20,581 nt of DNA from an uncultured Collinsella sp. (GTDB taxonomy: Bacteria; Actinomycetota; Coriobacteriia; Coriobacteriales; Coriobacteriaceae): contig URKM01000031.1 of the NCBI GenBank assembly GCA_900548365.1, positions 1 through 20,581 of the forward strand, read 5' to 3'. Below the pieces are notes generated by a model that saw only the letters and a program-made list of their open reading frames with translations, did no database searches and had not been told where the DNA came from. Within the stretch, counting starts at the first letter, position 1; every line of letters starts with the position of its first letter. The position numbers and the translations under genes were made by a program. Shown here piece after piece: positions 14,985 to 20,200 of this stretch.

Positions 14985-16977
14985 GTTCGGTTTCCTCCTC
15001 AATAGTGGTCGACAGCTCGAGCCACTCGTCTTCAAGCGCTGGAATGAGCTTCTTCAGCTCGTTATATTCCGCAAGGGCCGCGTTGAATTTCTCCTGATCG
15101 GCATACAGCTCCTCGGAGGCCATCAATTCCATAAGCTCGTCATAGCGCAAGCGGTGCTTCTCGAGAAGCCCGTCGACCTCTTTCAGCCGATTCTTCGTCG
15201 TCTTGAGCCTGCGGTTGAGCTCGGCGCGCGCGTCGGCCTCAGCGCGTCGCTGCTCACGGGTCTTCTTACCCTCGCGCACGGAAGCGGAGGCGGGCTTCGG
15301 CATCTCGGGGGCACCGCCCTTGCGCGCAACGGCATCGGGCTGCGCCTCAAGTGCGGCGCGCGCCGCTAGATCCTCGCGCTTATACAGGTAATAGTCGTAG
15401 TCGCCGTCGATGACCGTCATGCGACCATCGCGGATATCGACGACTCGGTTGGCAACCGCGCGGACGAGATGCTCATCATGGCTGATGAGGACGATGGTTC
15501 CCGGAAAGCGCTTAAGGGCGTTCTCGAGCATGTCGACGGAGTCGATATCCAAATGGTTGGTGGGCTCATCGAGGCAGAGGAGCGCCTCGGGCGCCACGAG
15601 CATCTTGGCCAGTGCGAGACGGGCGCGTTCGCCACCCGATAGCACGCCGACGCGTTTGTCCACATCGTCGCCGGAGAACAGGAACGCACCGAGCAGGCTT
15701 CGCTCCTGCGGCACGGTCCAGCCGGGGGCGACGGAGTCGATCTCCTGCAGAACCGTGTTCGATTCTTTCAAGCCCTCAAGCTGATGCTGCGCGTAGTATG
15801 CGACCCCCACATGAAGACCGAGCTCGCGCGCGCCCTTCGTAGGTGCTTCGATGCCGGCGAGCATCTTGAGCAGGGTCGACTTGCCCGCGCCGTTGGGGCC
15901 GACGAGCGCCACGCGGTCGCCGCGGTAGAGCTTGAGGTCGATATCGCTGTAGATCTGCTTGCTGCCATACGCCTTGCTGACGCCCTCAAGCGAAGCGACC
16001 AAGTCTCCGGAACGCGGGGGGTCCGGGAATCTGAAATCGACATGCTTGTGGCCTTCCGGCAGGATCACGAGCTCCTTCTTGATTTGCTCGATCTTGCGCA
16101 TACGCTCCTGCGCCTGGGCGGCCTTGGTCGGCTTATAGCGGAATTTATCGACGAACACCTGCATATGAGCGATCTCGCGCTCTTGCGCCGCGCGCTTGGC
16201 TCGCATCTGCTCGAGATTGTCCTCGCGCTGCTTGAGATAGGAGCTGTAATTGCCGGTGTAGACGGTCACGCGTCGGTTCTCGAGCGCCGCGACATGGTCG
16301 ACGGACGCGTCCATAAAAGCGCGGTCGTGGCTGACAAGGAGCACGGCACCTTCGTAACCCGAGATGAAACCGCGCAGCCACTGGACGCTTTCGAGGTCGA
16401 GATGGTTCGTCGGCTCGTCAAGAAGCAGCAAGTCGGGCTTGCGCAGGAATAGCTTAGCAAGAGCGATACGCATCTGCCAGCCACCGGAGAAATCGCTGCA
16501 GGGTTTATCGAAATCGGAAACGCTGAATCCAAGGCCCGCGAGAATCTGGCGAGCATGGCTTTCAAGCTCATAGCCGCCCAGGTGCTCAAACCTATCCTGC
16601 ACCCTACCGTATTCCTCGAGCAACGCCTCAAGGTTGTCGGAATCCCCCGCCTCGGCAATCTGGACCTGCAGCTCCTCGGCACGCGAACCCATTGCCTTGA
16701 TCTCGACGGCCGCGGCCATGACCTCCTCGATGACCGAGGTGTCCGAAGCGAGCTTTGTTTCCTGTTCGAGATACCCGACCGTAACGTCTTTCGCATACGA
16801 GACGGTACCGGCATCCGGAGACTCGATTCCCATAACGATCTTGAGGAAGGTGGTTTTACCAGCGCCGTTTGGACCAACCAAAGCGTAGCGCTCGCCGGCA
16901 TTAACCTGGAGGGTGGCTCCCGAAAACAAAACCCGGGCGCCAAAGCTCTTTTCAATCTTGTCGGCAAGTAGAATCAC
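14971..16977 (-). CDS. ABC-F family ATP-binding cassette protein
   Basis: A soluble tandem ATPase of the ABC-F family, which act on the ribosome (translation factor or antibiotic protection type). The 668-residue protein has two ABC domains, each with GPNGAGK(T/S)T Walker A motifs. The signatures are FSGGWQMRIALAKLF and LSGGERARLALAKML, and the Walker B motifs LLLLDEPTNHLD and LLCLDEPTNHLD. The inter-domain linker is long and basic (about 240-300) and a C-terminal coiled coil (about 575-665) is Uup/YdiF-like. There are no membrane segments. The start is taken as GTG at 16977, 8 bases after GGGAG, giving the family-typical start ILLADKIEKSFG. The ATG at 16992 has no Shine-Dalgarno. Resistance specificity cannot be read from the sequence. 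Confidence 0.93.
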   Translation of the reverse strand: MILLADKIEKSFGARVLFSGATLQVNAGERYALVGPNGAGKTTFLKIVMGIESPDAGTVSYAKDVTVGYLEQETKLASDTSVIEEVMAAAVEIKAMGSRAEELQVQIAEAGDSDNLEALLEEYGRVQDRFEHLGGYELESHARQILAGLGFSVSDFDKPCSDFSGGWQMRIALAKLFLRKPDLLLLDEPTNHLDLESVQWLRGFISGYEGAVLLVSHDRAFMDASVDHVAALENRRVTVYTGNYSSYLKQREDNLEQMRAKRAAQEREIAHMQVFVDKFRYKPTKAAQAQERMRKIEQIKKELVILPEGHKHVDFRFPDPPRSGDLVASLEGVSKAYGSKQIYSDIDLKLYRGDRVALVGPNGAGKSTLLKMLAGIEAPTKGARELGLHVGVAYYAQHQLEGLKESNTVLQEIDSVAPGWTVPQERSLLGAFLFSGDDVDKRVGVLSGGERARLALAKMLVAPEALLCLDEPTNHLDIDSVDMLENALKRFPGTIVLISHDEHLVRAVANRVVDIRDGRMTVIDGDYDYYLYKREDLAARAALEAQPDAVARKGGAPEMPKPASASVREGKKTREQRRAEADARAELNRRLKTTKNRLKEVDGLLEKHRLRYDELMELMASEELYADQEKFNAALAEYNELKKLIPALEDEWLELSTTIEEETERGRA

Positions 16978-16998
16978 GACGACTGCTCCCATTCATAT

Positions 16999-17026
16999 GA
17001 AAAAGGACCCGGTTACCCAGGTCCTT
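16999..17026 (-). terminator. Intrinsic terminator of the tRNA-Val transcript
   Basis: On the minus strand AAGGACC (17020-17026) pairs with GGTCCTT (17003-17009) around a 10-base loop and is followed by a short T run (17000-17004). It starts 10 bases after the tRNA CCA end and finishes about 22 bases before the ABC-F start codon. With so short a T run it may be leaky and let the tRNA promoter feed the ABC-F operon. Confidence 0.75.
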
Positions 17027-17035
17027 AAGATTCGA

Positions 17036-17110
17036 TGGTGGGCGATACAAGATTCGAACTTGTGACCCCATCCGTGTGAAGGATATGCTCTACCCCTGAG
17101 CCAATCGCCC
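17036..17110 (-). tRNA. tRNA-Val (anticodon CAC)
   Basis: The minus strand folds as a full cloverleaf. The acceptor GGGCGAT pairs with ATCGCCC, the D arm is GCTC/GAGC, the anticodon stem TATCC/GGATG has one wobble pair, the loop is TTCACAC with anticodon CAC, and the T arm is ACAAG-TTCGAAT-CTTGT. The discriminator is A and the 3' CCA is encoded (17036-17038). Confidence 0.95.
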
Positions 17111-17132
17111 GTTGCTTTTCAGCAAGAAGAAT

Positions 17133-17160
17133 ATTATCACGGAGTCCTTTCCGGAAGCAA
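17133..17160 (-). promoter_or_regulatory. Candidate sigma-A-type promoter for tRNA-Val
   Basis: On the minus strand TTGCTT (17155-17160) as -35 and GATAAT (17133-17138) as -10 are separated by 16 bases. This predicts a start about 15 bases before the tRNA 5' end. The match is 4/6 and 5/6 to the consensus. Confidence 0.55.
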
Positions 17161-17187
17161 GCATGATTTTCGATTATTTTCCCCGGG

Positions 17188-17338
17188 ATGGAGCGGCTGG
17201 AAACGACGCGCGAAGCATGTCCGGCAGCCAGCTATCCCATCCCGCTTCCTTTTCGAGGAACTGCACAGGTACTTGGACGATCCATCGGATGCACTCCCCC
17301 GCCGCCGGGTCCTCGCCGCGCGGGGCAGGCGTAAATGA
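17188..17338 (+). pseudogene. Possible small ORF broken by a +1 slip in a T run
   Basis: Starting with ATG at 17188 the frame reads MERLETTREACPAAS and on to PLPF. After the T run at about 17250-17253 the continuation EELHRYLDDPSDALPRRR, ending GRRK-stop at 17336-17338, lies in the next frame. Removing one T would give a 49-residue protein ending in an ATGA overlap with the next ORF. There is no strong ribosome site and no recognised family. It could be a decayed gene, a sequencing error or chance; the composition of the second half is gene-like. Confidence 0.3.
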
Positions 17339-17589
17339 AACTAGTCCTCGGTCAAGAGCTCGACGAGAGCACGCTTCCAGGACTCGACGGTATCGCGCTG
17401 TCTCCTATCGAACTCAGAGAACCCGAATCCACCAATGTTGAACTATGTCTCGTAGAAGCAAATACCGAAATCCTCGGAAGCGAAATCGAAATCAAAGGTT
17501 GTTCGAGGGGAATAGGGATGACAATCCAATCATCATTGGGATGGAAGCAAGATCAAGCATACGTTGAATACAGCCTTGAACAGAAGTAA
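17335..17589 (+). CDS. Hypothetical acidic protein
   Basis: An unrecognised 84-residue protein, MKLVLGQELDESTLPG to the end SLEQK. It is acidic, soluble and has a balanced composition unlike shadow frames in GC-rich DNA; its codons are less GC-biased than those of the housekeeping genes. The ATG overlaps the stop of the preceding broken ORF (ATGA), suggesting that the two were once a coupled pair. There is no strong Shine-Dalgarno. It may be a remnant of a larger gene. Confidence 0.45.
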   Translation: MKLVLGQELDESTLPGLDGIALSPIELREPESTNVELCLVEANTEILGSEIEIKGCSRGIGMTIQSSLGWKQDQAYVEYSLEQK

Positions 17590-17618
17590 AGCGAGACGAT
17601 GGATTGACCAACCTTCTT

Positions 17619-17686
17619 GTCGCCGCGGGGCGATACAAAGCATGAAACGGCGGCCTCCAGATACCGCCCGCTTGAAAGGATTTGAA
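17619..17686 (+). promoter_or_regulatory. Conserved structured leader of small membrane-protein module 1
   Basis: GTCGCC (17619-17624) pairs with GGCGAT (17629-17634), overlapping a TACAAA box at 17634-17639. A second hairpin pairs GGCGG (17649-17653) with CCGCC (17664-17668). AAAGGA then precedes ATG by 6 bases. The same elements in the same order occur before the ORFs at 18802 and 20003, where the box is TACAAT, close to a -10 consensus. Confidence 0.6.
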
Positions 17687-17863
17687 ATGCCCTGGGTCTT
17701 CGTTTTCCCCGCCATCGTGATCGGGATATCGATACTGCTACCGTTCCTTGCCCAGATTATTGCGAATCTATTCGTTCTCATATGCAAGGCGATAGCCGCA
17801 TTCATCTACTTCCTGACATGGCTGCGCGTCAAATGGTACGCCCGCCGTGAGGAGCGAGACTAG
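17687..17863 (+). CDS. Small hydrophobic membrane protein, module copy 1
   Basis: A 58-residue protein starting MPWVFVFPAIVIG. It has one long or two short hydrophobic segments (residues 3-20 and 24-45) and a strongly basic end, LRVKWYARREERD. The start is fixed by AAAGGA 6 bases upstream and by the conserved leader. It is closely similar to the product at 20003: the C-terminal half KAIAAFIYFLTWLRVKWYA is identical, with several synonymous codon differences, which supports real coding. The single-span-plus-basic-tail form resembles type I toxin or leaderless bacteriocin peptides, but no family is recognised. The hairpin after it is interrupted by a small insertion. Confidence 0.7.
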   Translation: MPWVFVFPAIVIGISILLPFLAQIIANLFVLICKAIAAFIYFLTWLRVKWYARREERD

Positions 17864-17882
17864 GCGCCCACGTCCAAACCGA

Positions 17883-17985
17883 GGGCCGCGACGCATTTCA
17901 ATGAACTGCCTCCCATCTCAAGGACTTTACTTTTAAGTCCAAGAAATGGGAGCCAGTTCACATTTCTAACGGCGTCGCGGGGCCC
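17883..17985 (+). terminator. Module 1 downstream hairpin, split by an insertion
   Basis: The arms GGGCCGCGACGC (17883-17894) and GGCGTCGCGGGGCCC (17971-17985) correspond to the intact 13-bp hairpins at 18980 and 20201. The loop contains the 59-base element at 17902-17960 plus a repeated CATTTC. The left arm also lacks a C or two compared with the other copies, so termination is probably weakened or altered. Confidence 0.55.
17902..17960. mobile_element. 59-bp MITE-like element with 15-bp terminal inverted repeats
   Basis: The ends TGAACTGCCTCCCAT (17902-17916) and ATGGGAGCCAGTTCA (17946-17960) are inverted repeats with one mismatch. Inside, GGACTT and AAGTCC form a second inverted pair, so the whole element can fold. 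The flanks CATTTCAA (17894-17901) and CATTTCTA (17961-17968) look like a target duplication. The uninterrupted sequence is seen at the equivalent places 18992-19003 and 20213-20224. The TG...CA ends with TGAACTG resemble IS3/IS150-group termini, so it may be an internally deleted derivative. Confidence 0.7.
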
Positions 17986-18016
17986 GTTGCGTGTAACGGC
18001 GCCGCACGACAGTATC

Positions 18017-18247
18017 CTATCCCACTATTTCTTCTATGCTGCGCCCGAGTCGGCAGTCAATGATGCACACGTCGCAGCTGCAGACATCGTGCACAGTATC
18101 GAGCTTCGGGACGCGTCAAAACGAGTTGTTGGCCCATGTTTCATTGTTCTCCATGCGACGCGACAGCTCGCGCTCGCCGATGTTTGCGCGGGTCGACAGC
18201 ATCTCAAGAACGTTGTTCGGTTCCACGCAGCCATCTACACGCTGCAT
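18017..18247 (-). pseudogene. Decayed helix-turn-helix (XRE/Cro-CI type) protein with an in-frame TGA
   Basis: From ATG at 18247 the minus strand reads NNVLEMLSTRANIGERELSRRM, then NETWANNSF, a TGA at 18116-18118, and continues in the same frame as RVPKLDTVHDV, ending SIEEIVG-stop at 18017-18019. The first half is a typical helix-turn-helix segment, and the RVPKLDTV stretch matches the position after the recognition helix in such proteins. One C-to-T change (CGA to TGA) would explain the stop. There is no clear ribosome site. It lies between modules 1 and 2 on the opposite strand and may once have regulated neighbours. Confidence 0.6.
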
Positions 18248-18356
18248 TTTACCGCACGCGTCTTCATACGTTTATGCAGCTATCTAGCCGTCGCCCGGCC
18301 CTAGCGCCGAGCGGCACGGCCTCCAGGGGTTTCGCTACCACTAAGGAGGTCCCCCG

Positions 18357-18476
18357 ATGGAACCGTTAGCGGCGTTTCTCGCACTCGCAACAGGCGCGAT
18401 AGAGCTGGCAACGGCTTTAGTCGCGCTGGTGCGGGAAACGAGAAAACGCCCCACGTCGAACGACGCGGAGCGCTAG
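18357..18476 (+). CDS. 39-residue single-span membrane peptide
   Basis: Reads MEPLAAFLALATGAIELAT, with one hydrophobic span (about residues 4-25) followed by a charged tail, RETRKRPTSNDAER. The ribosome site AAGGAGGT, 6 bases before ATG, is a perfect anti-16S match, the strongest in the island. A GC-rich hairpin follows 9 bases after the stop. Size and layout resemble Fst/holin-like type I toxins, but it shares no clear sequence with them or with the other three small proteins here. It is too short for standard gene callers. Confidence 0.6.
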   Translation: MEPLAAFLALATGAIELATALVALVRETRKRPTSNDAER

Positions 18477-18485
18477 CAAAAACAA

Positions 18486-18517
18486 GCGGGGCCGTTGTTT
18501 CGACGCGGCGGCCCCGC
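18486..18517 (+). terminator. GC-rich hairpin after the 39-residue peptide
   Basis: GCGGGGCC (18486-18493) pairs perfectly with GGCCCCGC (18510-18517), extendable by one G-C pair, with a 14-base loop. There is no T run. It could stop transcription or stabilise the peptide mRNA. Confidence 0.5.
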
Positions 18518-18557
18518 CCACGGGGACATTGTACCACGTCCGAGAGGAGCAACCACC

Positions 18558-18658
18558 ATGCCCGCACGCTACTGCAAGCGCCGCCGCGTGTAAGCCGGAG
18601 TACCACGGCGGCGATTCGGCGCTCGATTAAGCGCGAGCTCGTCTGGGCCATCGACTAG
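18558..18658 (+). pseudogene. Small basic ORF with a one-base loss in a CGC repeat
   Basis: ATG at 18558 follows AGAGGAG and reads MPARYCKRRRV-stop (stop at 18591). In the -1 frame the reading continues from V at 18590 as VSRSTTAAIRRSIKRELVW and AID-stop at 18656-18658. Adding one C to the CGC run (18579-18587) would join the halves into a 33-residue, strongly basic protein. The continuation looks coding, so this is a recent frameshift, a sequencing error or a recoding site. No family is recognised. It lies downstream of the 39-residue peptide and may belong to the same transcript. Confidence 0.4.
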
Positions 18659-18695
18659 TAATGCCGCGCTCGAAGCTCTACATGGGCATCTAGAT

Positions 18696-18730
18696 GGAAA
18701 GGGCGCGGGCGGATCGTCCGCGCCCTTTCC
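18696..18730 (+). terminator. Perfect 13-bp hairpin before module 2
   Basis: GGAAAGGGCGCGG (18696-18708) pairs with CCGCGCCCTTTCC (18718-18730) around a 9-base loop, extendable by T-G and A-T pairs. It separates the peptide genes upstream from module 2. Its right arm is conserved before module 3 (about 19918-19930), but the outer left arm there is replaced by the IS end. Confidence 0.6.
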
Positions 18731-18732
18731 GT

Positions 18733-18801
18733 GTCGCCACGGGGCGATACAATTCACAAAACGGCGGACTCCAGATGGCCGCCCGCTTGAAAGGATTTGA
18801 A
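18733..18801 (+). promoter_or_regulatory. Conserved structured leader of module 2
   Basis: GTCGCC (18733-18738) pairs with GGCGAT (18743-18748), which runs into TACAAT (18748-18753), a 5/6 match to a -10 box. The GGCGG/CCGCC hairpin and AAAGGA follow as in modules 1 and 3. An in-frame ATG at 18775 could add nine residues, but the equivalent codon is absent in module 1, so ATG 18802 is the supported start. Confidence 0.6.
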
Positions 18802-18960
18802 ATGCCGACATGGCTATTCGTTACGCTGCTGCTGTTTTCCCTACCGGTGCTTATCGAGCTGTTCGGGGTGCTGCTCTGCCTTGTGATATCTGCCATATCC
18901 AAGATATTCGAATTCGTTGCATGGCTGTTCAACACTTTGAACGACAGCGACTCGAGTTAG
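18802..18960 (+). CDS. Small hydrophobic membrane protein, module copy 2 (divergent)
   Basis: A 52-residue protein starting MPTWLFVTLLLFSLPVL. Hydrophobic segments span about residues 4-22 and 24-44, and the end NDSDSS is acidic/polar, unlike the basic ends of copies 1 and 3. Its leader, ribosome site and downstream hairpin are nearly identical to theirs, so the coding part has diverged or been replaced inside a conserved frame. This pattern fits diversified small toxins or peptides, but function is unknown. Confidence 0.65.
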   Translation: MPTWLFVTLLLFSLPVLIELFGVLLCLVISAISKIFEFVAWLFNTLNDSDSS

Positions 18961-18979
18961 CTGTCTAGTTGCCAAAGGA

Positions 18980-19014
18980 GGCCCCGCGACGCATTTCAAC
19001 GGCGTTGCGGGGCC
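18980..19014 (+). terminator. Module 2 downstream hairpin
   Basis: GGCCCCGCGACGC (18980-18992) pairs with GCGTTGCGGGGCC (19002-19014) over 13 bp with one G-T pair and a 9-base loop, then CCTTTGC. It lies 20 bases after the ORF stop. It is identical to the copy at 20201, which supports a functional role. Confidence 0.65.
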
Positions 19015-19109
19015 CTTTGCATGCAGCGGCGCCGCGCATGCGCGAACGCACCGCGAAACGGCGGGTTATAGGAAAAAAGTTCGTCCCGATAGAACGCCTG
19101 ATCTCGCCG

Positions 19110-19729
19110 TCAATCGAGCCACCACGGGAACGGGTCCCTGTGGTGGAGCTCCTCCCACACGGCCCTGTCGCCCCACTCCGGGCCGCCGTCCTCGCGCTTC
19201 GGGGAGGCGGAGTAGGTCCTGTAGAGCAGGTCGATGTCGGCGTCCGTCGGCATCGAGGCGAGCTTCTCGGCGGCCGTCCTGGAGTCCCCCGAGTTCATGC
19301 GGCACCACCAGTACACCGCCTTGACCCTGCGCATGAGCGACATCCCGCGATGGTTCCCGAGCATCTCGCGCAGGCGCGTTCAGGCTTTCCACCGCGTTAT
19401 TCGTGCTCGCCCGCGAGCCCATAGGGCTCCACGCCCGACTGGAGCCTGGAGCGCAAGGTCGTGTACCGCCCGACCTCGCAGAACGCGTGGAAGATGCATC
19501 TCTGGACCCGCGTTCCCGGCCAGCTGCGCCGCACGGCGTTGGCGAAGCCGGTGCCACTCGTCGTCCGCGACGGACACGGGCCACAGCCCCCCAGAACCAG
19601 GTCGTCCAGCGCCTGAACGACCTTCCCTGCCCGGGCATCTCGCGTTGGGAGCCCTTGGACATGACCCAACCGAGGAACTCGCGCAGGGCGGCGGCGTTGC
19701 CGTCGCGGCGGACCTCCCGCAGACGGCAT
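19110..19729 (-). pseudogene. IS1249-like transposase, frameshifted and deleted
   Basis: Pieces of one transposase appear in order but in different frames: REVRRDGNAAALREFLGWVM and MPGQGRSFRRWTTWFWG; then GTGFANAVRRSWPGTRVQR, CIFHAFCEVGRYTT and SGVEPYGLAG; then ASTNNAVESLNA; then NHRGMSLMRRVKAVYWWCRM to DPFPWWLD-stop at 19110-19112. The stretch with the first catalytic Asp (between WFWG and SGTGFAN) and most of the part between YGLAG and STNNAVE are missing. It cannot make an active enzyme. The family call rests on the characteristic HAFC, TNNAVE and VKAVYWWC motifs. Confidence 0.85.
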
Positions 19730-19775
19730 TTATGGCGTCTAAAAGAGGTTATCTACCTGCGGATACGTCTGTCTA

Positions 19776-19808
19776 GCGGACACACTTTTCGTCCGAGCGC
19801 TTATAACC
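19776..19808 (-). repeat. Second, degenerate copy of the IS end
   Basis: GCGGACACACTTTTCGTCC followed by GAGCGCTTATAACC resembles the IS terminal repeat at 19865-19892 in the same orientation, with an extra few bases before TTATAACC. Two ends 89 bases apart suggest nested or tandem insertion, or an IS end carried by the element itself. Confidence 0.55.
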
Positions 19809-19932
19809 GACGACGAGTTTTAAACTCACGGGAAAGGGCCGTCCGCCTGTGCAGATGGCCCAGAATCGGACACACTTTTTGCCCTATAACCCCGTAACGC
19901 GGCCGCAGACGGATCGTCCGCGCCTTTTCCGT

Positions 19933-20002
19933 GTCGCCGCGGGGCGATACAATGCACGTCAACGGCGGACTCCAGATGGCCGCCCGCTTGAAAGGATTTG
20001 AA
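19933..20002 (+). promoter_or_regulatory. Conserved structured leader of module 3
   Basis: GTCGCC (19933-19938) pairs with GGCGAT (19943-19948), merging into TACAAT (19948-19953). The GGCGG/CCGCC hairpin and AAAGGA follow, with the ATG at 20003. It is nearly identical to the module 2 leader. Confidence 0.6.
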
Positions 20003-20182
20003 ATGCCCTGGGTCTTCGTTTTCCCCGCCATCGTGATCGGGCTATCGATACTGCTACCGTTCCTCGCGCAGATTCTCGCGGGGCTGCTTGTCCTCATAGG
20101 TAAGGCGATAGCCGCGTTCATCTACTTTCTGACATGGCTGCGCGTAAAATGGTACGCACATCGAGAAGAGCAGAGACAATAG
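20003..20182 (+). CDS. Small hydrophobic membrane protein, module copy 3
   Basis: A 59-residue protein starting MPWVFVFPAIVIG, with hydrophobic segments at about 3-20 and 24-45 and a basic end LRVKWYAHREEQRQ. It differs from copy 1 at few positions, mostly conservative ones (Ile/Leu, Asn/Gly, Phe/Leu, Cys/Gly, Arg/His), while third codon positions vary (for example GTC/GTA, GCA/GCG, TTC/TTT). That pattern indicates selection on the peptide. It is followed after 18 bases by an intact hairpin. Function is unknown; a membrane-active toxin, an immunity-type protein or a membrane adaptor are all possible. Confidence 0.72.
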   Translation: MPWVFVFPAIVIGLSILLPFLAQILAGLLVLIGKAIAAFIYFLTWLRVKWYAHREEQRQ

Positions 20183-20200
20183 TTCCGTATTCGCACCGAA

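Larger units (their letters stand above)
18710..19063 (+). repeat. Duplicated segment carrying module 2
   Basis: This stretch and 19910-20283 share both their outer limits and most non-coding sequence: CGGATCGTCCGCGCC at the left, leader, ORF, hairpin, and about 50 bases past the hairpin up to GAAACGGCG. The ORFs differ more than the flanks do. The right limit here is the IS junction. Confidence 0.65.
19063..19892 (-). mobile_element. Internally deleted IS1249-like (IS256 family) element
   Basis: The left end GGGTTATAGG...GTCCCGATAGAAC (19063-19098) matches the IS ends at both window edges, and the right end ATCGGACACAC...CTATAACCC (19865-19892) is its inverted partner. The 0.83-kb length is shorter than a complete element should be. 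It holds the broken transposase at 19110-19729. It sits exactly at the end of the duplicated module 2 segment and just before module 3. Confidence 0.75.

Noticed and set aside
17036..17110. tRNA-Val as integration site of the accessory island
   Set aside because: The island lies on the 5' side of the tRNA, no repeat of the tRNA 3' end was found in the window, and no integrase is present.
17112..17441. 109-codon plus-strand frame starting MLFSKKNIITESF
   Set aside because: Ser/Arg/Pro-rich composition, covers the tRNA promoter region and has no ribosome site; the frames at 17188 and 17335 look more gene-like.
17564..17686. Longer N-termini for the small membrane proteins (starts at 17564, 18694 or 19931)
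   Set aside because: The upstream in-frame residues lie in the structured leader, the upstream ATG codons are not conserved in all three copies, and AAAGGA is correctly spaced only for the MPW/MPT start.
17987..18304. 105-codon plus-strand frame
   Set aside because: It is antisense to the decayed HTH gene, whose minus-strand reading gives a recognisable domain.
18661..18693. Ten-codon ORF MPRSKLYMGI after the basic ORF
   Set aside because: Very short, no clear ribosome site, and it runs into the start of the hairpin; could be chance.
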